Shown here one piece after another: positions 7,580 to 13,582 of a DNA stretch of 29,267 bases. This stretch comes from an uncultured Romboutsia sp. (GTDB taxonomy: Bacteria > Bacillota > Clostridia > Peptostreptococcales > Peptostreptococcaceae): assembly GCA_937907205.1 (NCBI GenBank), contig CALESE010000103.1, positions 1-29,267 on the forward strand. The letters are read 5' to 3'. The translations under genes were made by a program, and so were the position numbers. A model generated the notes under the pieces. It did not search any database, had not been told where the DNA came from, and was given only the letters and a program-made list of their open reading frames with translations. How positions within the stretch are numbered: position 1 is the stretch's first letter; each line of letters opens with the position of its first letter.

Positions 7580-9010
7580 TTATATGGATTTTTTAGAATC
7601 AATCATTTTAACTTTTAAATCCCAAAGCTTCTTAGATAAATCTACTTTATATGTTTGAGGATTTAAAATTCTTTTGTATTCTTCCCATAAAGTATCTAAT
7701 TCAGATTGAACGTAATCTCTTACTTCCATTACGCTCTTTTTATTGTATTTACATTTTCCATTTATAAATAAAGGCTTATGAAGCTCTTTTATCTTGTAAT
7801 TTTCAAATGTTTTTGATTTCCAAGTATAAGTAGGATGAAATATTGTTAAAGGCTTTGATTCATCAATAAACTCATCATGTACCATTATTAAATCTGCCTC
7901 TGCTTTATTATTTTCATTATATATTCTAACTACTTTTTTATATCCTGGATTACTTATCTTTTCAGGATCTTCAGAAAGCTTTATTTTAGGAATTAACTCA
8001 TTTTTGTTATATGATGCAGCCAATTTATAAACGCCTCCAAGAGCAGGAGAATCAGCTGATGTTATTAATTTTGTACCAACACCCCAAGAATTTATAACAG
8101 CCCCTTCAGCTTTTAATCTAGAGATGGTGTATTCATCTAGGTCATTAGATGCAGTAATTTTAATATCTGTAAATCCTTCTTTATCTAATGATTTTTTACA
8201 TTCTTTAGATAAATATTGTAAATCACCAGAATCTAATCTAATGCCTAGAGGTTTATGCCCCTTATTTTTTAGGTGTTTAAATACTTTTATGGCATTAGGT
8301 AAACCGCTATCTAATACATTATAAGTATCAACTAATAATAAACATTTATCCGGATATATATCCGCATAAGCATTAAATGCTTCTAGCTCTGTATCAAACT
8401 TTTGAACCCAACTATGGGCATGTGTACCAATAAGTGGTAAATCAAACATTTTACCAGCAAGTACGTTTGCAGTAGCAGAACAACCTCCTATTATAGCAGC
8501 CCTAGCACCATATATTCCAGCATCAGGAGCTTGAGCACGTCGAAGTCCAAACTCAAATACAGAATCACCTTGTGCAGCTAAACAAACTCTAGAAGCTTTT
8601 GTAGCAATTAATGATTGGAAATTAACAATGTTAAGTAAAGCAGTTTCTATAAGCTGAGCTTGGTATAATGGAGCTTTTACAGTTAGTATAGGCTCATTAG
8701 GGAACATTATAGTTCCTTCTTCGACAGCATATATATTCCCAGTAAACTCAAAATTCTTCAAAAAGGTTAAAAATTTATCAGAGAAAAAGTTTAAACTTTT
8801 CAAATACTTTAAGTCTTCATCTGAGAAATGAATATTATTTATGTACTCAACAAACTGATCAATACCACAAACTATGGTATATCCACCATTACAGGCATTT
8901 TTTCTAAAGAACATATCAAAGACAACTATATCTTCATGTATGTTTTTTTCAAAATAACCATTTAACATAGTTAGCTGATATAAATCAGTAAGAAGTGTTA
9001 AATTTCTCAT
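7580..9010 (-). CDS. pncB: Nicotinate phosphoribosyltransferase
   Basis: A 476-residue NAPRTase that joins nicotinate and PRPP to nicotinate mononucleotide (Preiss-Handler NAD salvage). It opens MRNLTLLTDLYQLTMLNGYF, the family hallmark. FRKNACNGGYTIVCG, RVCLAAQGDSVFEFGLRRAQ, GTHAHSWVQ, LLVDTYNVLDSGLPNAI, GIRLDSGDLQYLSKE and ITASNDLDE follow in order, with GVGTKLITSADSPALGGVYKL before the C-terminal domain. The open frame runs 12 codons further to 9046, but GGAG on the minus strand lies just before ATG 9010, and the predicted transcription start falls near 9046, so the shorter form is preferred. The Lrp-type gene follows in the same transcript. The enzyme is cytoplasmic and draws on the PRPP made by prs at the other end of this window. 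Confidence 0.92.
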   Translation of the reverse strand: MRNLTLLTDLYQLTMLNGYFEKNIHEDIVVFDMFFRKNACNGGYTIVCGIDQFVEYINNIHFSDEDLKYLKSLNFFSDKFLTFLKNFEFTGNIYAVEEGTIMFPNEPILTVKAPLYQAQLIETALLNIVNFQSLIATKASRVCLAAQGDSVFEFGLRRAQAPDAGIYGARAAIIGGCSATANVLAGKMFDLPLIGTHAHSWVQKFDTELEAFNAYADIYPDKCLLLVDTYNVLDSGLPNAIKVFKHLKNKGHKPLGIRLDSGDLQYLSKECKKSLDKEGFTDIKITASNDLDEYTISRLKAEGAVINSWGVGTKLITSADSPALGGVYKLAASYNKNELIPKIKLSEDPEKISNPGYKKVVRIYNENNKAEADLIMVHDEFIDESKPLTIFHPTYTWKSKTFENYKIKELHKPLFINGKCKYNKKSVMEVRDYVQSELDTLWEEYKRILNPQTYKVDLSKKLWDLKVKMIDSKKSI

Positions 9011-9052
9011 TATGTTTCTCCTTAAGTTAAAATTTATAAAATTCATTTTGTT

Positions 9053-9081
9053 AGTATAGCAAAATAAATTTGCTTAATAAA
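9053..9081 (-). promoter_or_regulatory. pncB promoter with a palindromic operator in the spacer
   Basis: Read on the minus strand: -35 TTTATT (9076-9081), a 17-base spacer and -10 TATACT (9053-9058). The spacer holds a perfect inverted repeat, AGCAAA-N5-TTTGCT, at 9058-9074, touching the -10. This is the placement of a repressor site. A niacin-responsive repressor (NiaR type) or the co-transcribed Lrp-like protein are candidate binders; neither is demonstrated. Confidence 0.5.
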
Positions 9082-9160
9082 CCCCACATATATACTAAAA
9101 CACAATATAGTACAACTTTCAAGTATAAAGTATGGCCAATTAATCATAAAATTATTTAGA

Positions 9161-9178
9161 AGGGAGGAGATTTTTATA
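9161..9178 (+). promoter_or_regulatory. Ribosome binding site that points to an ATA start for spmA
   Basis: AGGGAGGAG at 9161-9169 is the best ribosome site in this gap. The first ATG in the spmA frame (9197) is 27 bases beyond it, too far. The codon ATA at 9176, 6 bases away, is in frame, and the codons between it and 9197 encode GKIWFYM, which looks like the conserved SpmA N-terminus. No ATG, GTG or TTG lies in frame at a suitable distance. Confidence 0.6.
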
Positions 9179-9760
9179 GGAAAGATATGGTTTTATATGC
9201 TTGCTATAGGTATAGTAGGAAGTATATTTTCGAATAATTTAGGAGAATTAAACAAAGTAATTTTAGAAGAGGCATCTCATGGTGTTGATTTTGCAATAAG
9301 TTTAGCAGGAGTTATGGCTTTATGGATGGGAGTAATGTCAATAGCTAAGGATTCAGGTTTAATAGATAAAATAGGACAAAAATTAAGCCCAATAATGAGA
9401 AGGCTATTTCCATCAGTGCCACCAGGACATAAAGCAATGTCATATATGGTTATGAATATTGCACTTAATATGGTTGGAGCAGGAAATGGAGCAACAGCAT
9501 TTGGACTTAAAGCAATGGATGAACTTCAAACTCTTAATACGAAAAAAGATACAGCTAGTAATGATATGGTAATGTTTATGGTTATTAATATATCATCTAT
9601 TCAATTAATACCATTTACTATGCTTAAAGTAAGAATGGATATGGGTTCTCAAAATCCATCTGAAATAATAATTACAACACTATTTGCAACAGTTATATCT
9701 ACTATTATTGCAATAGTTACTTGTAAGTTATTTCAAGGTAGAAATGGGAGGTATAAATAG
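9176..9760 (+). CDS. spmA: Spore maturation protein A
   Basis: A 194-residue integral membrane protein of the nucleoside-recognition (Gate) family, required with SpmB for proper spore core dehydration and heat resistance in Bacillus and Clostridium. Visible: an N-terminal membrane segment IWFYMLAIGIVGSIF, then AGVMALWMGVMSIAKDSGLIDKI, the family-typical LSPIMRRLFPSVPPGHKAMSYM, NIALNMVGAGNGATAFGLKAM, and C-terminal helices VINISSIQLIPFTML and ATVISTIIAIVTCKLF. I start it at ATA 9176 on ribosome-site spacing and the conserved N-terminus; a start at ATG 9197 would cut the first membrane helix to 187 residues total. The stop TAG shares its last G with the GTG of spmB. A mutated ATG is an alternative explanation for ATA. 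Confidence 0.88.
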   Translation: MGKIWFYMLAIGIVGSIFSNNLGELNKVILEEASHGVDFAISLAGVMALWMGVMSIAKDSGLIDKIGQKLSPIMRRLFPSVPPGHKAMSYMVMNIALNMVGAGNGATAFGLKAMDELQTLNTKKDTASNDMVMFMVINISSIQLIPFTMLKVRMDMGSQNPSEIIITTLFATVISTIIAIVTCKLFQGRNGRYK

Positions 9761-10281
9761 TGGAATTATTTTCAAATATTTTAGTACCTCTAATAATTTT
9801 ATATATAATAGTATACGGTAAATATAAAAATATAGATATATATGATAGTTTTATAAAAGGAGCAATAGATGGATTAAAATCAGCTTGGTCAATAGCACCG
9901 TACATAATAGGTATATTTTTAGCAATAGGAGTATTTAAATCAGGTAGAGGTATAGAAATGTTAGAGTTTGTATTTTCACCTATATCAAAATTAATGAGTA
10001 TACCAAAAGAATTAATAGGATTAATAATAGCAAAGCCACTTTCAGGAAGTGGTGCACTAGCAATGTATACTGAGCTTGCTACAAGAGTAGGTATAGATAC
10101 TATAGTTGAAAAAATGGGAGCAACAATAGTCGGAGCATCAGAAACAATATTTTATACAATGTCAATTTACTATGGAAGCCTAAAAATAAAAAATACTAGA
10201 CATACATTAAGTTGTGCTATGATTTGTCATATAGCAGGAGTTATTGCATCTGTATTTATTTGCTATTTATTATTTATATAA
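9760..10281 (+). CDS. spmB: Spore maturation protein B
   Basis: A 173-residue membrane protein, partner of SpmA. It starts with GTG at 9760 (overlapping the spmA stop by one base) with GGGAGGT 7 bases upstream, inside the spmA end. Segments: an N-terminal helix LFSNILVPLIILYIIVYG, DSFIKGAIDGLKSAWSIAPYIIGIFLAIGVFKSG, the conserved RGIEMLEFVFSPISKLMSIPKELIGLIIAKPLSGSGALAM and a C-terminal SETIFYTMSIYYGS then a final helix. KPLSGSGA is a Gate-domain signature. The pair is expected to be expressed in sporulation compartments, but I found no convincing sporulation-sigma promoter in the short gap before spmA. Confidence 0.93.
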   Translation: MELFSNILVPLIILYIIVYGKYKNIDIYDSFIKGAIDGLKSAWSIAPYIIGIFLAIGVFKSGRGIEMLEFVFSPISKLMSIPKELIGLIIAKPLSGSGALAMYTELATRVGIDTIVEKMGATIVGASETIFYTMSIYYGSLKIKNTRHTLSCAMICHIAGVIASVFICYLLFI

Positions 10282-10361
10282 ATATTTATTCATTTAATAT
10301 TAAATAACTAATAGAATTAAGTGTATTACTATTTAAAAATAAAATTAATTTTAAAAATTAA

Positions 10362-10390
10362 TTGACAATTTGAAAAGAACTAAATATAAT
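10362..10390 (+). promoter_or_regulatory. Consensus sigma-A promoter for the amino acid importer
   Basis: TTGACA (10362-10367), a 17-base spacer and TATAAT (10385-10390) match the consensus fully. The start of transcription would be near 10397, just before the T-box stem I. This is the best vegetative promoter in the window. Confidence 0.88.
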
Positions 10391-10413
10391 TATATTAAAT
10401 TAATAAATAAATT

Positions 10414-10606
10414 CGATGAAAAAGAGAGTAACTTTAGTCAGATTTTCAGCGAGCTAGGGTTGGTGTGAGCCTAGTAAAGATGGTTATAGTGAAGAGAGCT
10501 TTGGAGAAGATTACTTGAAATTATAGTATGGTAATCGGTTTGCCCGCCTTAAGGGATAGAGTGGATAAGTTTACTTATCAATAAGAGTGGTAACGCGGAA
10601 TATTTC
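10414..10606 (+). promoter_or_regulatory. T-box leader, arginine specifier
   Basis: A tRNA-sensing leader. Stem I begins with GAGAGTAA (10424-10431) and contains a distal GGTTGGTGTGAGCCTA segment. On its 3' side GAA-G-AGA-G-CTTTGGAG places the specifier AGA (Arg) at 10495-10497; the same layout gives ATG in the metG leader below. Stem II (GATTAC/GTAATC) and stem III (GATAAG-TTTA-CTTATC, 10564-10579) follow. The T-box AAGAGTGGTAACGCGG is at 10583-10598, with TGGT as the bulge that pairs with the uncharged tRNA acceptor end, and CGTCTCTT closes the antiterminator. Uncharged tRNA-Arg should allow read-through. It lies in the 540-base gap 10282-10821, where the first 80 bases hold nothing recognisable. 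Confidence 0.88.
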
Positions 10607-10639
10607 GTCTCTTGGTTTTTATAACCAAGGGACTTTTTT
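10607..10639 (+). terminator. First T-box terminator
   Basis: GTCTCTTGGTT (10607-10617) pairs with AACCAAGGGAC (10623-10633), including a G-T wobble, followed by six T residues. Its 5' arm overlaps the antiterminator, as expected for T-box attenuation. Confidence 0.88.
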
Positions 10640-10660
10640 AATTTCAGTAACACTATTATT

Positions 10661-10729
10661 ATGAGCTTATCAATAAGAGTGGTACCACGGTTAATTCGTC
10701 TCTTAGCATATATGCTAAGGGATTTTTTT
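10661..10729 (+). promoter_or_regulatory. Second T-box antiterminator/terminator module without its own stem I
   Basis: After the first terminator a second T-box, AAGAGTGGTACCACGG (10675-10690), is present with its own closing CGTCTCTT and a terminator whose stem CTTAGCATA/TATGCTAAG is followed by GGGA and seven T residues (10699-10729). The segment CTTATCAATAAGAGTGGTA is identical to the first module, so a partial duplication that starts in the 3' arm of stem III is likely. No second specifier loop lies between them (only about 20 bases of AT-rich DNA). Confidence 0.82.
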
Positions 10730-10821
10730 ATGTACAAATTATGTAGAATTAACTAAAAAACTAATATATTTGCATAAGCTTATTATCAATTAATAATCAA
10801 TTACAAATAGGAGGTAGTATT

Positions 10822-11643
10822 ATGATAAAAATTAAAAAATCAATTATGATAACTTTAGTAGGAGTATTAACATTTGGGATGGTTGGATGTAGTTCATCTA
10901 AAGATACTTCATCAGGTAATTTAACTCAGTTAGAGCAAGTAAAGAAAAATGGAACTTTAGTAATAGCAACAAGTGCAGATTATCCACCTTATGAATTTCA
11001 TAAAGAAATAGATGGAAAAGATACAATAGTTGGATTTGAAATATCAATGGCAGAGGAGATAGCTAAAGAGCTAGGTGTTAAGCTAGAAATAAAAGATATG
11101 AAGTTTGATGGATTACTGCCAGCTTTAAAATCAGGAAATGTAGATATGGTAATTGCAGGTATGAGCCCAACTGAAGAAAGAAAAAAAGCTGTTAACTTTA
11201 CAGATATATATTACAACGGAGAGCATACTGTTTTAATAAAAAAAGAAAATGCAAGTAAATATAAATCAATAGAAGATTTAAAGAACGCTAAAATAGGTGT
11301 TCAAAAATCAAGTTTACAAGAACAAGTAGCAGTAGATTTTTTAAAAGCAACTAATATAAAAGGATTAGGTAAAATATCTGATGTTGTTTTAGAGTTAGAA
11401 AATGGAAATGTAGATGCAGTAGTATTAAGTAAAGAAACAACTAAAGGGTACTTAAAACAATATCCAAACATAGTAGATGCTAATGTGGATTTAGGATCTA
11501 ATAATACAGAAGGTTCAGCAATAGCAATAAACAAAAGTGAAGATAATTCTTTAGTTGAAGAAACAAATAAAATAATAAATAAGTTAGTTGAAGAAAATAA
11601 AATAAATGAATTCGTTGAAGAAGCAACAAAATTAGCTCAGTAA
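10822..11643 (+). CDS. Polar amino acid ABC importer, substrate-binding lipoprotein
   Basis: A 273-residue family 3 extracellular solute-binding protein. A lipoprotein signal peptide is clear: KIKKS, a hydrophobic core, then the lipobox ending GMVGC with the lipidated Cys at residue 23. The mature domain has TLVIATSADYPPYEFH, IVGFEISMAEEIAKELG, FDGLLPALKSGNVDMVIAGMSPTEERKKAVNFTDIYY (the core of the family) and the hinge-proximal KIGVQKSSLQE. The three-gene order (binding protein, permease, ATPase) and the AGA-specifier T-box upstream suggest that the ligand is arginine or another basic amino acid. It would be anchored on the outer face of the membrane. AGGAGG stands just before the ATG. Confidence 0.9.
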   Translation: MIKIKKSIMITLVGVLTFGMVGCSSSKDTSSGNLTQLEQVKKNGTLVIATSADYPPYEFHKEIDGKDTIVGFEISMAEEIAKELGVKLEIKDMKFDGLLPALKSGNVDMVIAGMSPTEERKKAVNFTDIYYNGEHTVLIKKENASKYKSIEDLKNAKIGVQKSSLQEQVAVDFLKATNIKGLGKISDVVLELENGNVDAVVLSKETTKGYLKQYPNIVDANVDLGSNNTEGSAIAINKSEDNSLVEETNKIINKLVEENKINEFVEEATKLAQ

Positions 11644-11667
11644 AATATATAAGGAAGGGATAAGTAA

Positions 11668-12390
11668 ATGGATTTTGGATTTTTAAGCAAATATGCAAGT
11701 TATTTTATAGATGGTACAAAAGTAACGATAGGATTATCTATAGTAACTTTAATTTTAGGATTTATATTAGGAGTTTTGATTTGTTTATGTAAAATATCTA
11801 AAAGTAAGATATTAAGATTTGTATCTAGTATATATATAGAATTTTTAAGAGGTACTCCATTAATGATTCAATTATTTATAGTTCATTTTGGTTTTCCTCA
11901 ATTAGGAATTAAATTACCTACTATCGGATCAATACCTGTTGAATTTGTATCTGGAGTAGTTGCTATATCTATAAATTCAAGTGCTTATATAGCAGAAATA
12001 TTAAGATCAGGAATACAGTCAATCGATAAGGGACAAATGGAAGCTAGTCGTTCGCTAGGATTTAATTATGCTATGAGTATGAGATATATAATAATACCTC
12101 AAGGTTTAAAGAATTCTTTACCATCACTAGCTAATGAATTTATATCTTTAATAAAAGAATCTGCAATAGTTTCTGTAATAGGAATACAAGATTTAATGTA
12201 TAGTTCAGATATAGTAAGAGGAGTAACATTTTTAGCATTTGAGCCATTAATAGTAACAGCTGCTATATACTTTATTCTTACATTTACATTATCTAGAATA
12301 GTATCCTTATACGAAGCTAAGCTACAAAATAAATCAATTAAGTTAAATAGTTCAGGTAAAGAATTGGCAAAAGAAACAAACTTAGCATAG
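11668..12390 (+). CDS. Polar amino acid ABC importer, permease
   Basis: A 240-residue inner-membrane permease of the HisMQ/GlnP type. It begins FLSKYASYFIDGTKVTIGLSIVTLILGFILG, typical of the family's first two helices, then IEFLRGTPLMIQLF, NSSAYIAEILRSGIQSIDKGQMEASRSLG, which is the EAA loop that contacts the ATPase, and YIIIPQGLKNSLPSLANEFISLIKESAIVSVIGI. About five membrane segments are visible, and a short charged tail follows. It most likely works as a homodimer because only one permease gene is present. It lies 24 bases after the binding-protein gene and 11 before the ATPase gene. Confidence 0.92.
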   Translation: MDFGFLSKYASYFIDGTKVTIGLSIVTLILGFILGVLICLCKISKSKILRFVSSIYIEFLRGTPLMIQLFIVHFGFPQLGIKLPTIGSIPVEFVSGVVAISINSSAYIAEILRSGIQSIDKGQMEASRSLGFNYAMSMRYIIIPQGLKNSLPSLANEFISLIKESAIVSVIGIQDLMYSSDIVRGVTFLAFEPLIVTAAIYFILTFTLSRIVSLYEAKLQNKSIKLNSSGKELAKETNLA

Positions 12391-12401
12391 GAGGGATAGA
12401 A

Positions 12402-13124
12402 GTGATACAAATAAAAAATATAAATAAAAAGTTTGGGAAATTAGAAGTTTTAAAAGATATTAGTTTAAATATAAATAAGGGTGAAATAGTTACAATACTT
12501 GGTCCTAGTGGATCTGGGAAGAGTACATTATTAAGATGTATAAACTTATTAGAAGAGCCTAACAAAGGTCAAATAATATTCAAAGGAAACGATATATTAG
12601 ATAAAAAAATCAATATAAATGAAATAAGAAAAAATATTGGTATGGTATTTCAAAACTTCAACTTATTTCCTAATATGACTATATTAGATAATATAATATT
12701 AGCACCTACTAAATTAAATAAAATTAATAAAGAACAAGCTATAAATGAAGCTTTAGTACTTTTAGATAGAGTAGGTCTTTTAGACAAAAAGGATGTATAC
12801 CCAGATCAATTATCTGGTGGTCAAAAACAAAGAATAGCTATAGCTAGAGCATTAGCTATGAAACCAGAAGTTATGTTATTTGACGAGCCTACATCAGCTC
12901 TAGACCCAGAAATGGTAAAAGAAGTTTTAGATGTAATGAAAGAGTTAGCAAAAGAAGGAATGACTATGGCAGTAGTTACTCATGAGATGGGATTTGCAAA
13001 AGAAGTTGCTACTAAGGTTGTATTTATGGATGAAGGATATATAGTTGAAGAAGGTAGCCCTGATAAATTATTTAATAATCCAAAACATGCAAGAACAAAA
13101 CAATTTTTAGATAAAGTAATATAA
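12402..13124 (+). CDS. Polar amino acid ABC importer, ATPase
   Basis: A 240-residue ABC ATPase of the GlnQ/ArtP group. Walker A GPSGSGKST is at 34-42, the Q-loop in GMVFQNFNLFPNMT, the signature LSGGQKQR, Walker B VMLFDEPTSALDP and the switch histidine in VVTHEMGFAKEV. The start is GTG, preceded by GGAGGG that overlaps the permease stop codon. It energises import in the cytoplasm together with the permease. No intrinsic terminator is evident after it; the next 50 bases are plain AT-rich DNA before the metG promoter region, so read-through toward the metG leader is possible. Confidence 0.93.
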   Translation: MIQIKNINKKFGKLEVLKDISLNINKGEIVTILGPSGSGKSTLLRCINLLEEPNKGQIIFKGNDILDKKININEIRKNIGMVFQNFNLFPNMTILDNIILAPTKLNKINKEQAINEALVLLDRVGLLDKKDVYPDQLSGGQKQRIAIARALAMKPEVMLFDEPTSALDPEMVKEVLDVMKELAKEGMTMAVVTHEMGFAKEVATKVVFMDEGYIVEEGSPDKLFNNPKHARTKQFLDKVI

Positions 13125-13177
13125 AATATAAATATCTTTACAGCATTATAATCAATATACTTGACTATATAAAATAA

Positions 13178-13206
13178 TGGACAAATAAAAAAAAATCTAT
13201 TATTAT
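13178..13206 (+). promoter_or_regulatory. Candidate promoter for the metG leader
   Basis: TGGACA (13178-13183), a 17-base spacer and TATTAT (13201-13206). It would start transcription near 13213, about 100 bases before the recognisable T-box. The rest of the gap from 13125 to 13310 shows nothing else in this AT-rich DNA; a promoter nearer the T-box, around TATATT at 13294, cannot be excluded. Confidence 0.35.
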
Positions 13207-13310
13207 ATAATTAATATTTAAGACATATAAAATAACTTAAATATTAATAATTATTGAATGAAAACTTAAATTTAAGTAAAAAATAAAAGTAATTATATTG
13301 ATAAGCTATG

Positions 13311-13519
13311 AAAAGAAGAGTAAATAAGGAGTTTTTCTAACAGAGAGCTAGGTTAGGTGAAAGCTAGCGTTAAATGAATTATTGAACATGGCCTTGGAGC
13401 TTCTTATCCAAACGATTTATCCTTAAGATAAGACGATTAGACCCGTTATAGTCTACTAAGATATCTATATTTAGATTTTTTCTAAGATATAGATAAATTA
13501 GGGTGGTACCGTGATTAAT
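13311..13519 (+). promoter_or_regulatory. T-box leader, methionine specifier
   Basis: Stem I begins with GAAGAGTAA and has a distal GAGCTAGGTTAGGTGAAAGCTAG. On its 3' side GAA-C-ATG-G-CCTTGGAG puts the specifier ATG (Met) at 13388-13390. A stem II region (CTTATC/GATAAG) and a TAGAC/GTCTA element like the IIA/B pseudoknot follow, then a long stem III, TATCTATATTTAGA against TCTAAGATATAGATA with one bulge. The T-box AGGGTGGTACCGTG stands at about 13500-13513. It senses uncharged tRNA-Met and controls metG. Confidence 0.92.
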
Positions 13520-13553
13520 CTCGCCCCTATATTTTATAGGAGGCGAGTTTTTT
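13520..13553 (+). terminator. metG T-box terminator
   Basis: CTCGCC-CCTATA (13520-13531) pairs with TATAGG-A-GGCGAG (to 13547) with a single bulged A, then six T residues. The antiterminator and this stem share the CTCGCCCCT arm. Confidence 0.9.
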
Positions 13554-13582
13554 AATATAAGAAAACATAGGAGGAAATATAA

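Noticed and set aside
13161..13189. TTGACT at 13161 as the -35 of the metG promoter
   Set aside because: At 17 bases the -10 would be AATAAA, a poor match. TGGACA/TATTAT a little downstream is a better pair.
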